From contig NC_035791.1 in assembly GCF_001653235.2 (NCBI RefSeq), forward strand, positions 4,836,001-4,900,000: DNA of 64,000 nt. Direction: 5' to 3'. Made by a program: the position numbers and the translations under genes. The notes below the pieces were generated by a model. The model saw only the letters and a list, made by a program, of their open reading frames with translations, did not search any database and was not told the origin of the DNA. Below, in pieces: positions 35,467 to 46,189 of the stretch (position 1 is its first letter; the number at the start of each line of letters is the position of its first letter). The stretch comes from Pochonia chlamydosporia 170 (Eukaryota > Ascomycota > Sordariomycetes > Hypocreales > Clavicipitaceae).

Positions 35467-37293
35467 ATGACCGACCGGGGCAAGCCGGCGACGACTCATT
35501 GCTACCTGCCATCATCGTCTCTTTCAACAGTGTCTGAAGGCACAGCATCGAACAATGTCCGGCCGCGGAACCGTCGCGTTGAGTCAGCAGGCGAGGCGCA
35601 AACACACCCAACCACAGCTAGAACAACGAGAAGCACCGGGGTTTCATACCCTTCAGCCCCGTCTGATCATAGAAGGGAAAACGACCCTTTGGCAGCAGAA
35701 GCTTCAAGGGCAGACTCCCTTCCAAGCCACGGCTCGGCCGGAGGAGAGCTTGTTCAATTTCTTGGTGACTCTTGGACTCAGAGCTGGACCTCAGTTCAAG
35801 CATTCGCTTCGACAATAATTTCGGGTGGTGATGCTTTTCCAAAGGGAACGAGATCACCACAACTTCCACCACGCCCTCGCCGAAATTCTCGACCAGATAC
35901 ATGGGGACCATCACCGCCTCCACCAATACGGGCTTTTGATGATGTGGGAGTGGGGTCCTTGGCTCAAAGGCGGGATGCTCTGAGAGCGGCCAAAACTGCA
36001 AGTGTATTGGAAAGCCACGAGGGGGTGAATGGTGGTCTTGACATCACGGGGAGACACAAGCGACGGACCTCTGATGAGATGGCTCACATTGACGGAGAAC
36101 CTGAAGAACACCTGGCTTATCTCCACAACGTCGATCCGACAGACACGTATGCGGGCATAATACTTCGATACAAATGTCGGGAAGACGTTTTTCGGAAATC
36201 TAATGGTCTTTGGTCTCGAGATAGCGTCCAGACTCGCAAATGGCTTATAATACCTGTGGATGTTTGCGAAATAAAGGGTTGTCCTTGCGATCCACCGTCG
36301 TGGCCCAACACATCTGAGACGGATCTCCTAGCGCCAACACCGTTGGCAACAGAGGAACCAATTTCTACCAGTAAAGGAACCCAAAATGACTTCTTCAGGC
36401 CGTCGGCTGGCCCTCCTAGCCCAAATGTGAAGCAGGGCCAAGCAGACGATTTGCCTTGGTCACATGTCCGCTGGGTACAGCTCGACTCTTTCAGACAACC
36501 AGTACAAATTGTACGTGTGTCACGACAGGCCCTGGGGTACTTCCCACCACGACGGAAAAAGAGTATCAGGACTGCATCACCTCTGTCCACACCAAGACAG
36601 AGTTCAGATTTGTCTAGCCTCGCTCCGAATTCCACCGAACGCCCCCACACCCGCCGATTGAGCTCGCTCAGCAGCCTCCCTCAAATTCCTGGCACTCCGA
36701 TATCCTCGACAAGTCGAGCAGGGAGCGAGGCAGCCGACAATCGGCCGGCTTGGATGCGGCGGCCCGGTGGTGTGGGTTCTATGAGCAGAACTGTGAGAGC
36801 ACCCGGACCGGATAAAGACTATTTGAATTCCTGGACCAGGAAACATATTCCGGGCCTCAACATCGAAAACCTGCCATCAATGTCTGTGATGGGGTCAGAT
36901 ACCGCACGGTTTGGATTCGGGCAAGGCACAACTGGTATTGCAGAGAGCCCGTTTGAACTTGGACGAGATGCGTCTTCCGTCTCTCGGCAAGGCACTGGTT
37001 TAGACCGGGCAGCGGCAGCGGTTGAGCACTGGTTACGAGGAGCCTTGGCTAAGCGACCCAGCACACCATTGCTTCGAGGCCGGCCAAGACCACCAGGGAT
37101 GTCGGCGGACCCAGACGCGACTGATTTAATCGAGTTGGCAGATACAGCAAGTGAGGACGGGAAGACGTCACATGACATGGACGCGCGAATGCAGGGCTGG
37201 ATGTACTCTGGCCGAATCGATGGTGGTTCAAGTCTGAAAAGCCGAGCTAAATTCAATTTTGAAGGTGCTGGCGCTCATGGGAAGGACGATTGA
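35467..37293 (+). CDS. Intracellular LysM-domain protein, mostly disordered
   Basis: A single exon of 608 residues. There is no signal peptide and no membrane segment. The only recognisable fold is one LysM module at about residues 215-265: 'YLHNVDPTDTYAGIILRYKC', then 'LWSRDSVQTRKWLIIPVDVC', which has the LysM pattern of a leading Val-x-x-x-Asp-Thr, a central Leu/Tyr-rich helix and a terminal 'LIIPV'. The rest is Ser/Pro/Arg-rich. This resembles the conserved non-secreted fungal and animal LysMD proteins, not the secreted chitin-binding effectors, which have signal peptides and several modules. Its role is unknown. The flanking serine-rich tracts suggest phosphorylation. The start is the first ATG in frame. 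Confidence 0.78.
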   Translation: MTDRGKPATTHCYLPSSSLSTVSEGTASNNVRPRNRRVESAGEAQTHPTTARTTRSTGVSYPSAPSDHRRENDPLAAEASRADSLPSHGSAGGELVQFLGDSWTQSWTSVQAFASTIISGGDAFPKGTRSPQLPPRPRRNSRPDTWGPSPPPPIRAFDDVGVGSLAQRRDALRAAKTASVLESHEGVNGGLDITGRHKRRTSDEMAHIDGEPEEHLAYLHNVDPTDTYAGIILRYKCREDVFRKSNGLWSRDSVQTRKWLIIPVDVCEIKGCPCDPPSWPNTSETDLLAPTPLATEEPISTSKGTQNDFFRPSAGPPSPNVKQGQADDLPWSHVRWVQLDSFRQPVQIVRVSRQALGYFPPRRKKSIRTASPLSTPRQSSDLSSLAPNSTERPHTRRLSSLSSLPQIPGTPISSTSRAGSEAADNRPAWMRRPGGVGSMSRTVRAPGPDKDYLNSWTRKHIPGLNIENLPSMSVMGSDTARFGFGQGTTGIAESPFELGRDASSVSRQGTGLDRAAAAVEHWLRGALAKRPSTPLLRGRPRPPGMSADPDATDLIELADTASEDGKTSHDMDARMQGWMYSGRIDGGSSLKSRAKFNFEGAGAHGKDD

Positions 37294-37898
37294 CGTTACT
37301 TATATGCCCCTCCCATTGGTACAACCTGAGTTTGCTGTTGCTGTTGCATACGGACATAGATCTAGCCTGCATACCCTAGGTGCCTACTTAGGTGCGCAGG
37401 TGGTTAAGCAGACAGACAGGTAAAAGTGGTGAAGGGGTTTTGACTCTGCGTCGGTTCCATACCTGCATTTCGATTCAATGTTCAATTCCGCCTATCTTGG
37501 CGCTTGCCATAGGTATGCATAGGTGCATTTGTACCTAGATTTATGGGTTTTCCCCTTTGTCTGGATCAAGGAGATCGAGGCAAGCGGACACTGAAATGTC
37601 AGAAGAACTATGTGTTTTACTGCGAGGCGTTTTGATTTGGGACGGAGCATTTATAAAGCAGAACTGGCAATTTTTGCCCTTGTGGCCCTGCTTTCAACTT
37701 GACTGGGCTTAAGTTCCCTTTGTTACGGACGCACGGTTTGCAGTATGTGAGTGACTCTTTGTATGCGTGCCCAGGTACTATAGTTCTATGCAAGAGAAAC
37801 TCTCTGAAGACTTGACAAGAGAGATTGAGCTCCCTCAAGATGGTCGTTTGACATATGCCGCAATGGCCTGAGACTCCTCGCGGGTTTCATGCCAACTA

Positions 37899-37912
37899 CT
37901 TAGGTACCTAGG
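37899..37912. repeat. CTTAGGTACCTAGG palindrome copy
   Basis: Another copy of the dispersed TAGGTACCTA palindrome. A partial copy follows at 37983-37993. Confidence 0.7.
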
Positions 37913-38230
37913 AATTTAGTACATCGTGCTCTGTACATGTTACGTCCGATTCTATCACTAAGGGGACTAATGAAGGGATATGGACCTAGGTACTTGAGTT
38001 CTCGCAGGCTTTTTGTTTCTGATCAGAGTGCAAATACGATAAGAGAGGTCCCAAACTGTCATAGATTGTATGTAGTACGAAACCTTAATATGCCATCTCA
38101 ATCCCACCCAAATAACCCTTGGCCCTTCATAGTTCGTCGGTATCCGCCGCCAAGGTCCCATCTCGTGATCGGGGCTGCGATTCAATCAAAGTCAGGACTC
38201 TGGAAACTAGAGGAAAAACCAAAAGGACTT

Positions 38231-38253
38231 GATCTACCGAAAGTTGGTAGATC
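38231..38253. repeat. Perfect inverted repeat, 8-bp stem and 7-nt loop
   Basis: GATCTACC at 38231-38238 and GGTAGATC at 38246-38253 are exact reverse complements. It lies about 320 bp upstream of the ARV1 start. It could be a dimeric protein-binding site or chance; there is no downstream T-run, so it does not look like a terminator. Confidence 0.6.
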
Positions 38254-38573
38254 TTGCATGTGTTGAGTTCCAGGTTCGTAGAGAGAATCTGGGCCAGGAA
38301 GGTTCCTGAAGGACGTACCCACTTCGTTGCTCCTACACCATACAACTGCTCACCAGAACTGGCATCCCAAATCGCGGACCAACACGAGCGCAACTACGAG
38401 TCCGTGTACTTACCCTTCGTATTCAACATCGAAAATATCTTCGACTACCTGCTACTCAAGAATTTAGAGACCCATGCGCTTAGTTTAGCTGCGTCGAGCG
38501 GAGCACATCGTCGGACCGATCCAGCAGGCCAGCTACGAGCCAAGATTCCTCTCCCATCAACGACGCGGTTCAG

Positions 38574-39622
38574 ATGCCGATTTGCATTGAATGTCGACAT
38601 CCTGTCAAAACGCTATGGACCCAATATTCTGGTGCTGGTGATAAGTCCAGCGGACACAATATTCGGTTGACGGTCTGCCGCAACTGCGGACGGTTTTGCG
38701 ACAAGTATGTTGAGCATGACTTCGTCGTGCTTTTCATAGATCTGGTTTTGATCAAGCCGCAGGTATGGCCGACCAAAATTTGAGCACTCCATGCACATGG
38801 GGAGCTTTTGCTAATGATGGACTGCACTTCAAATAGGTGTATAGACACCTCCTCCACAACACATTGATGCGAGATGGCGACAAATTCGATGTACGTACCC
38901 CTGCCGCACGGGCAGCACAACTGGCCATAGCCGTGGATAGAACATCATGCTTGAAAAAGAGGTCACTTGCTGACTGGCAGTTGTTCCTGCCACCCGAACA
39001 GCCCTCTATAATCCGACTTGGGGTCCTTCTCCTGCTTTTTGATGTCTACTTAACCTGGGCGCGAATAGAGAAACAGACAACGCCAGCAATACTTCCTGGC
39101 GAAAGTAACCTGGGGAAACTCGCACAGCAACCCATCGTCGTACAATATCTCTTCTTCCTCATTCTATGCGCCATATCAACGCTAGCCTTCCATCTTAGCA
39201 TTCGATTTCTTACTTGTTCACCGTTCTCACCACTAAACGCCTTGGGAATTATGCCACGTCACGCTCGTCCAAATTCAGTATCAACTGCACTCCTAGTGTC
39301 TTCGTCAACCAAGCTGTTTCCTATTCTTATGGTTATATGGGAGTACGAGGTTCCTGCGGCCGCAAGGTCGTTAGGCTGGGCCGTTGTCGCAAATAATGTA
39401 GAGGCTCTGCGAATCCTGCTTGACTGCAGATATTATACAGCGTGTATTCTGGCGATAACAGGTGCAGCCTCAAGGTGGGCTGTAGGGCGAATAGCACTGA
39501 CTGCTGCCGGTCTTGGGGATGTAGACTCTATCGGCGAAACAAGTGTAGCCGCAGACGGTAAGGCTCTTTGGGCTTTATTGATGCTGGCAAGGGATTGGGC
39601 TAGCCGGCTAGCTGTAGGTTGA
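38574..39622 (+). CDS. ARV1: ARV1, ER lipid/sterol and GPI-intermediate homeostasis protein
   Basis: Three exons: 38574-38762, 38837-38890 and 39002-39622, giving 287 residues. The N-terminal ARV1 homology domain is clear: 'MPICIECRHPVKTLW' with C-x2-C, then 'VCRNCGRFCDKYVEHDFVVL' with the second C-x2-C, and 'FIDLVLIKPQ'. The splice to 'VYRHLLHNTLMRDGDKFD' and then 'PSIIRLGVLLLLFDVYLTWAR' fits the family. Several membrane segments follow. The second intron (38891-39001, 111 bp) is a multiple of three with no stop, so the frame stays open if it is retained; I treat it as an intron because it interrupts the conserved block. ARV1 proteins act in the ER in sterol distribution, and in yeast Arv1 is implicated in handling early GPI intermediates. 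Confidence 0.92.
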
Positions 39623-40080
39623 CGACGTATGAACTCTGGTGGAGTTAAACATAGGTAGGTAGCTGTACGACTCTGTGGGCTTCCACAAATGAATAACACT
39701 TAATAAGCTAGGCATACAAGGTCCTACCATTGCCCACCTGCACGTCTGAAATATACAATTTCTGGCCTGAATCGGAGTTACAGCTCATGGTTATCAATTC
39801 ACAATAGCCGATATGTAGGGTGATTTGGCTAAGGTCAGACACTATGACAACTCTAAAGTGCAACTGCATAGCTTCATAGGTTGCACAGAATGGTGTAGGC
39901 AGACGCTCTTCCCCTCCTCAACGATTACATCTTTGATCGCAAGCAAGGGAAAACAAGAAAAACGCCGGTTTGAAAGCAATGTAATCATACAACGAGGTCC
40001 AATTTTGAAACACTTCTATGCCTTTCTTTCGTAGCGGTAGAACTAGGTCTCGCTTGCAACATGGGTTTATTGGAGTCCGT
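39623..40080. other. Convergent intergenic region ARV1 / VMA9
   Basis: 458 bp between facing stop codons. Nothing beyond ordinary 3' flank is seen. Confidence 0.5.
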
Positions 40081-40454
40081 TCAGTGTCCTATGAATTCCT
40101 CTCGCAAATTGTTTCTCTTCGGTTCGATAAGGGGATGAAGCTGTGCCAGGAAAGTTATCGCCCACATGAGGTAGCAACTAACGATCGAGAGAATCAGGGA
40201 CGATCGCCAAAGGCTGCGGAGACAATTCAGAGTCAGTAACAAAACCGGTATTAAAGGGGGTCTAAAAGTTTGTGATCTTGGAAAGGGGGCACGCACACTT
40301 GATTCTCGCCTTTGGGGGCAAGAAACCACGACGCAGCACAGAGTGCCACGATAATAACGAGGCCGATGAAGACGGCGTACCTAGCGGAATGTGGTTAGAC
40401 AAGACGAGTCAGCAAGACAATATTGGCTCGACAGATCAGTTACCCTTGAGCCAT
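40081..40454 (-). CDS. VMA9: V-type proton ATPase subunit e (VMA9)
   Basis: A small three-exon gene: 40454-40444 (only 11 nt), 40380-40297 and 40213-40081, encoding 75 residues. The joined protein starts MAQGYAVFIGLV, has two membrane helices ('YAVFIGLVIIVALCAASWFL' and 'SLILSIVSCYLMWAITFLAQ') and the family-defining 'APKGENQVLWRSS' and 'LHPLIEPKRNNLREEF'. Length matches yeast Vma9 (73 residues). It is an essential membrane subunit of the Vo sector, which acidifies the vacuole. The exon 2 donor is GTGCGT, placed two bases after the Gln codon because that alone keeps frame with the conserved WRSS. Only the last exon is visible as an ordinary open frame, so the gene is easy to miss. Confidence 0.92.
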
Positions 40455-40790
40455 CTTTAAAGCTTCTGGACAAGGTACAGCAGCGTTGGGAGATAGTATA
40501 CCAGCTCTGTCAAGTCGCGAGTTGCAGCTGGGCTAGAGACACACTGGTGCCAACGTCATGGTAGTGGAAACTCTTTGGGTGGAGCAGTGGACAATCAGTT
40601 TCAAGTGCTTAGTCATGGCTCGGTGTGTATACCACACGATGGATGATGAACTCTAGACTACCCTGTAGGAAAGAAGTTCCTCCATCGCCCTCAAATCCTT
40701 GACACGGCGAGTTGACCAGAGGCAGGAAAATAATCAACAATTACAACGTATAATTACATAAAATATGGTAGGATATGTATTGATGCGTTT
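40455..40790. other. Intergenic region VMA9 promoter / dehydrogenase 3' end
   Basis: 336 bp holding the VMA9 promoter and the 3' flank of the next gene. No recognised motif. Confidence 0.5.
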
Positions 40791-41782
40791 CTACGCTTCG
40801 TTTTCAAATTTCAACCCTGCCTCGCCTCTTACGGCTCCGTACACACCAGTCATGTCGCCGCTTTTGCCGCAATGCTCTTTGACCTTGGCGAAATGTGTAT
40901 CTGCAATTTCCAAGGTCATTAGCTCTGTACCTGCAGATCGCGCCATGCTTCTCGCATGTGTCGCATCTTTACGAGCCAGGTCGATGGCGAAGAAGGGCTC
41001 TGCGCGTTTGTGGTACTCTCCAGATAGCATGCTGGTAGAGCAGGCTGTGTAAGCGCCAGGAAACAAATATGACACAAACTGGTGCAATACATCGGTTCCA
41101 AGACCAGATTTTTCTGCAACAACATGTGCCTCGGCAAGCTGCTCGACCATATTGAACACAAACGTATTCCCTAATACCTTGAGCATTGTCGCTTTTCTGC
41201 ACGGTTCATCGAGGAGATCAATGACAGAGCCAGCCATGACCCCCTTGAACCAAGGGCTTGCTTTCTCGGCAGAGGATCTCGGACCTGCAAGCACCCCAAT
41301 AAGCTGGCCAGCATCTGCCATGGCTGGCGTCCCAAATATTGGTGCGGCCACGAAGTCCGCGCCAGCTTCCGAAGCTCGTTGTGCGATCAGCTCCGTTGTG
41401 TCTGGGTGGACTGTAGAGCAGTCGATGAACAACTTACCCGTAACATAACTTTGGAACATGACTTTGAAAAGATCCTGCACCGCATCATCATTGGCAACAC
41501 AGGTGAAAACAACATCCGCCTTCGGAATACCTAGCTCAAGTGACTCGACAACTTCAGCCTTTCCAGCAGGTAGCGTTGCCACTAGCTCCAGAGCCTTTTT
41601 GGTCGATCTATTGTACAGCAACAAAGGAGAGCTGAATTCCCCCTTCTCTACGATATTCTTGGCCATGCCCTATCGACCGGGTTAGAATGAGCGTCATGGA
41701 CAGAGTTGCAAGGCCGAATCGATGGAAATACACCCACCCTCCCCATGTTGCCCAGTCCAATCCAAAGAAGAGTTGGCGCCAT
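40791..41782 (-). CDS. NAD(P)-dependent beta-hydroxyacid dehydrogenase (3-hydroxyisobutyrate dehydrogenase-like)
   Basis: Two exons, 41782-41738 and 41669-40791 (68-bp intron), giving 307 residues. The first exon encodes the start of the Rossmann fold with the glycine motif 'LWIGLGNMGRGMAKN' split by the intron. 'DCSTVHPDTTELIAQRA' is the substrate-binding signature, and 'KATMLKVLGNTFVFNMVEQL' carries the catalytic-lysine region. The family covers 3-hydroxyisobutyrate dehydrogenase (valine catabolism), tartronate semialdehyde reductase and plant GLYR. The lack of an obvious mitochondrial presequence argues against classical 3-HIBADH, so the substrate stays open. It is divergent from NAGS across 1.56 kb. 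Confidence 0.85.
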
Positions 41783-42820
41783 AATAGGGTATATGTTGGG
41801 TTGTTGGATGGGAAGTTGTTTCTCGTTGGTGATTGTGTGGGCTGTAGCCTAGTCGCTCAATGCTACTAGAATACAAGGCGCGTTCGATCAATAAGGCGTC
41901 TAGGTGCGAGTTGATAAGAAATGATATTTTGAGTAACAAGGTAAGGTGGAATTCAACATTGAAGAGGATGCAACGAGGCTTTTGTCCATCTGGTATTTGG
42001 GCCTCGGAGACGCAAGGTGTTGGAGATCTTTTTGATGAAAGCCTTCACCGCATATAGATGTCACCAACGAGCGGAGTATCGCAGATACTGATAGTTGGCA
42101 ACTGTCGAACGGTGACGACGTTCTCGAGGGGGAGGGAGCCTTGACTCCGTTATCGCTCGCATTTGTGAAGTCTCCAGTTGTGAAACCCAAGATTGGATCT
42201 TGCCTTTTCAATTACGTGTTTGTATGGGTCTAATGGGTGCTTCCTCGTTCAGCGCAAAAATTGACCACCTACGTAGGCGCTCTCTCCTCAACACTCTAGT
42301 TATCGATAGATTCAATGTTCGATTCAACCGTTACTAAAAGTTAGTAGCCCAAGAGACAGGCTTCAAAGTTGTTGCTGCATGTGGTCCATTCCTCCCGCCC
42401 AAGATCAGGATGAGGACGGCCATCATTTTCCGGGTAGAAAATACAGTTTCGTGACAGATTCCGCTTTATGCACCCGCATCACAGAGAACATAGATTTGAA
42501 GATTGTGACATCTCAATTTGGGAACTCTGAAGTCATGTTGTTGCTGATGCTATGTCCTTTGAACTTGACTCGTTTCTTTCTGAAGGTCATGAATGATCTG
42601 AATGGTCTGTGGCACTGTGCCGGACCCACATTGGCCTGACTTCCAATGATCTCAGTGCTGCTCGGAGTGCTCTCAAATGCAATCAATCAATGAATCAAAT
42701 CACAAACCTAGAATTCAATGTTGACATTTGTCTGGTATTTTGGCTGGTGGGCACATGCGACTTGATACCTCTGAAGTCAATTGAGTGTCCGAATGTCCGT
42801 TTAATTGTTTGCAAGTTGTC

Positions 42821-42943
42821 ACCAGACCAAACTTTACAGTATCAATCCGCACCCCCCGCCACCTACCATCCAGCCAACTCAACGTGCTGTGCTGTGTGTC
42901 AACCAGCACAGACCACACCAGACCACACTGGACTGGACCAGAC
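42821..42943 (+). repeat. Cluster of three ACCAGAC heptamers
   Basis: Exact copies at 42821-42827, 42917-42923 and 42937-42943, all on the strand of the downstream NAGS gene, 400-520 bp before its start. Confidence 0.7.
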
Positions 42944-43015
42944 ATTCAAGTTATTGCGGCATCGCACGGCTGGGCGGCCGCCCCAGAAAAAAGTTCAGCA
43001 CGGAGAGTCCCCCGT

Positions 43016-43022
43016 TGAGTCA
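43016..43022. promoter_or_regulatory. CPC1/GCN4 binding site TGAGTCA
   Basis: An exact TGA(C/G)TCA match 323 bp upstream of the N-acetylglutamate synthase start. Arginine-pathway genes are classical targets of CPC1/GCN4 cross-pathway control, so the position fits the gene. Binding itself is inference. Confidence 0.65.
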
Positions 43023-43344
43023 CTTACACCCGGCCGACATCAATCCACTTGACATTTGATCCTGCAGCAATTCGCAGGAGACAATATACCACCACCAGAC
43101 ACCTGCCATCCACCGGACATTGACCACTCTCAATGAAGCATTTGATCACCCACCTGGGTAGATAGCTGCAGAACTGCAGGAGAGTACAGATATTATCGGC
43201 TTTGGAAGACGTACGCCGGCATCGACTTTTGGACCTGGTCAGTGGATAGTTTCGGGCAGCCTGCCAGGACATCTCACGAAGTGTCTGTGCTGGCTGTATT
43301 GCGCCCTGATAGCTTGCGATGCTGAGCGTTTTCTTTTCTGCGTC

Positions 43345-45395
43345 ATGACTTGGAGCTCTGTCGGACATAGCGCCTCCGGCTGCAGGGGAGCTTCCTTTGC
43401 GACCATGAAGACTCACTCTTTGATTCAAACCCTCGGTTGGCATCATCACGCTGGCCGTTACAAGCGACCTTGTCCGGTTGGTGTGGAATCAAACCGAATG
43501 TACCTCCGCCGTGAGCGTGACTCTCCCCGCTGGTTATCAACACCCTCAGCATCCCGAGCAAAGAAACAAGCGCTTGACAGAGTGAGATTCTCTCCATTCA
43601 TGGTTTCGCTTCAACAGGAGACTTCCTCGTGCTAACTAAGCTGGACTAGGATGTCATTGTCTCCGTCCTCGAGGCCTCAGCCACGCGGCGAGATGCAAAG
43701 GGGTATCTTCAGAAATATGCGTCAAAAAACCCCAACTCTTTAGAGCCCGTCATGAACAGTGTGAAGGACCAGCAGGCTAAAGAAACTGAGGTGGACAATG
43801 CTGAACCCATCAACGCCGCTATTGTCAAACTGCAATTGCCTCAGGAATTATCGCCAGAAACTCTCTATGGGATTGCAAAAACTTTATCGCAGCTCCGTAC
43901 CCTTGGGCTGCTTGCGCTTGTGGTTGTGGATTGTGGCGATGAAGCTGACCGGCAAATATTTGACAACGAGGCCCTGCGGCTTTGCGAAGCTGTCGACTCG
44001 TTTGGGAGCCCCGGTGCGAAGCTGGCCGACCATGTGTTTCTCAAAGGGGGCTCTGATGGGCATGCCTCTGTGACATCCAAATTTTGCGATGACATGCGAG
44101 TTGATGATCAGTATCTATTAAGGCGAGCGCTACAGCATGGTATGGTCACCGTGATTCCATCTTTGGCCAGACAAGATGAGATATCCTCTCGCACACCTGC
44201 AGATTCGAACAAGGCGACTATTGCGCTGGCCAAATTCTTAGCCGGTCTGCAACTGGATAGCGAAAACAGTGATATGATTGAAGGGACAACGCCTCCACGC
44301 CCAACAAGAATTGCCTCTGTTGAACGAATCATCATCCTGGATCCAGTTGGCGGGACGCCCATGGCCCGACACCCTGAGGTTTCCCATAGGTTCATAAACC
44401 TAGAGCAAGAGTATGACGACCTGATTGGCAGTCTAAAGGCCAACGAATGCAAAATTCACTTTGGGGATGTGCAGAGACATATTGCGAACCTGAGCCTAGC
44501 CAGGGAAGCACTCTCCATTCTGCCGCCGACTTCTTCAGCCCTTATTACTACCCCCTTTGCGGCTGCTAATGCAAGACCCAGTACGGTGTCCCATCTAGCT
44601 GTCCGTGCAATAGGATCCCCTCCCTTTGGTCTTGATGGCATGGTTACAACCAGAAGGCAGAAGAACCCCCTTCTGCACAACCTGTTGACAGATCGCCCTG
44701 CCTTTTCCCCGTCGTTACCTCTTCAAAGAATTCACGATGAGGAACGAGGTTGTCTGCAAAGCGCAGCGTCTGGATCCGCTACATTAGTAAAAAAAGGCAT
44801 GCCTGTGACAGTATATCCAGATCCCAAGATACACAGATGGCGACCCCCAAAACCTGGTTGCTCTCGTTTTCGGCTCACCGACAACTCCATAGATCTTCCA
44901 CGACTGATTTATCTTATCGAAGACTCCTTTAATCGCAAACTTGATGCGCGACATTACTTGGCAAGGGTCAACGACAACCTGGCAGGCATTATCATTGCTG
45001 GTGAATATGAAGGTTGCGCTATTTTGACTTGGGAACGCCCTGCCGACGTTGACGAGCAAACCGCCCATGATACTGGCCGACTAGTTCCATATCTTGACAA
45101 GTTCGCAGTCTTGAAGAATCGCCAAGGAAGCAGTGGAGTCGCAGATATAGTCTTCAACTCAATGGTGCAAGACTGCTTCCCTGAAGGGGTTTGTTGGAGG
45201 AGCCGGAAGAATAACCCTGTCAATAAGTGGTATTTTGAACGATCTACCGGAACTTGCAAGCTTCCAGACTCTAACTGGACCATGTTTTGGACGACACTTG
45301 GCCTGGGAAGTCGACATTCAACCTTGCAAGACTACGAGTCGGTCTGTAGGGGAGTACAACCATCATGGGCAGATAATAAACATGTCTTAGACTAA
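43345..45395 (+). CDS. ARG2: Mitochondrial N-acetylglutamate synthase (first step of arginine biosynthesis)
   Basis: Two exons, 43345-43581 and 43650-45395 (68-bp intron), giving 660 residues. The first ~75 residues are Arg/Ser-rich with few acidic residues, as expected for a mitochondrial presequence. 'DVIVSVLEASATRRDAKGYL' opens the mature protein. An amino-acid-kinase-like region follows ('LPQELSPETLYGIAKTLSQL' onward), and the C-terminal acetyltransferase domain contains 'NDNLAGIIIAGEYEGCAIL', 'PYLDKFAVLKNRQGSSGVAD' and 'NKWYFERSTG', which are characteristic of fungal NAGS. It makes N-acetylglutamate from glutamate and acetyl-CoA and is normally feedback-inhibited by arginine in complex with the kinase. 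A TGAGTCA site lies upstream. Confidence 0.93.
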
Positions 45396-46189
45396 TCCAA
45401 ATATTCGCTTACGCGAAAAGCTGAAGGGCGTTGAGAGATAAGTGTCTGGACGTGATCTCCCATATGTATGAAAGTGCACATTTCGTAGACGCAATCCCCA
45501 TCATCTGTGTTAGCTCGCAGGGCGGATTCCGCGGGCTATGGCCTGTTCTACGAAACGCAAGCTCATGATTGTGTTCCAGTGTCACTAGATGACAATATAG
45601 GTGTCGCCGCTACAGTGAGGTTTAAATGAATCAAGTCAACATTTGAATTGTTATCCAGTTTGCTTTCCCATAACAAGCCACCAGTCAGCATGTGAGGAGC
45701 CGTCCACTGCGACATCCAACCCACTCCCTTGTCCCCTGTGCTTCCCTCTACTCCGTGGGCTTTACTCCGTAAAGGGTCTGGTCACCAAAACGCGACAATC
45801 ACGTGCGACCCACCTCCAGCCTGGCTTGAACTGGCCAGTTGCAGTGACGCGGCAACCAGCACAGTGCAAGGTGGAGAGCCAGGCTACAGCACATGGACAG
45901 GTGTGAATTCCCAAGGTGGGAAGCTCCAAGACCAGTCAATTGACTGCAACAATCTGAAGTGCTTCTGTTGCCGTCATTTGGACCCGCCCCTGTTCAAATT
46001 CCATTGGAGAGACGGCAAGGTATTTCGCTTGTGACAACCTGCTTAAGTACCCAGACCACATCCCTGAGCCAGCATCAACATCAGAGCTGACTCCAGGACA
46101 CCGCATTCAGCACTATCTCACCTCTGTAGTTGAAAAACATCCCGTCAGCTTGTCGAACGAGTCCCCATATCCTCATCAGTGCTTTCAAG
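45396..46189. other. Intergenic region NAGS / BAR-domain gene
   Basis: 0.8 kb with one GTCTGGT (45776-45782) and a pyrimidine-rich stretch before the next start. No gene is supported. Confidence 0.5.

Larger units (their letters stand above)
37294..38573. other. Intergenic region LysM gene / ARV1
   Basis: 1.28 kb with several CTAGGTACC-type pieces (37376-37395, 37899-37912, 37983-37993) and a perfect 8-bp-stem inverted repeat at 38231-38253. An open frame at 38254-38670 overlaps the ARV1 start in another frame and has no recognisable features, so it is not called. Confidence 0.55.
41783..43344. other. Divergent promoter region dehydrogenase / N-acetylglutamate synthase
   Basis: 1.56 kb without a supported gene. 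It holds a CPC1/GCN4-type site (43016-43022) and five ACCAGAC/GTCTGGT copies (42730, 42821, 42917, 42937, 43094), concentrated on the NAGS side. Confidence 0.6.

Noticed and set aside
38254..38670. 138-codon frame upstream of and overlapping ARV1
   Set aside because: It overlaps the well-supported ARV1 first exon in a different frame and shows no conserved sequence.
38891..39001. Reading the ARV1 segment as coding exon
   Set aside because: It interrupts the conserved FD-PSIIRLG block and has GTACGT, CTGAC and CAG splice signals, so I treat it as an intron with possible retention.
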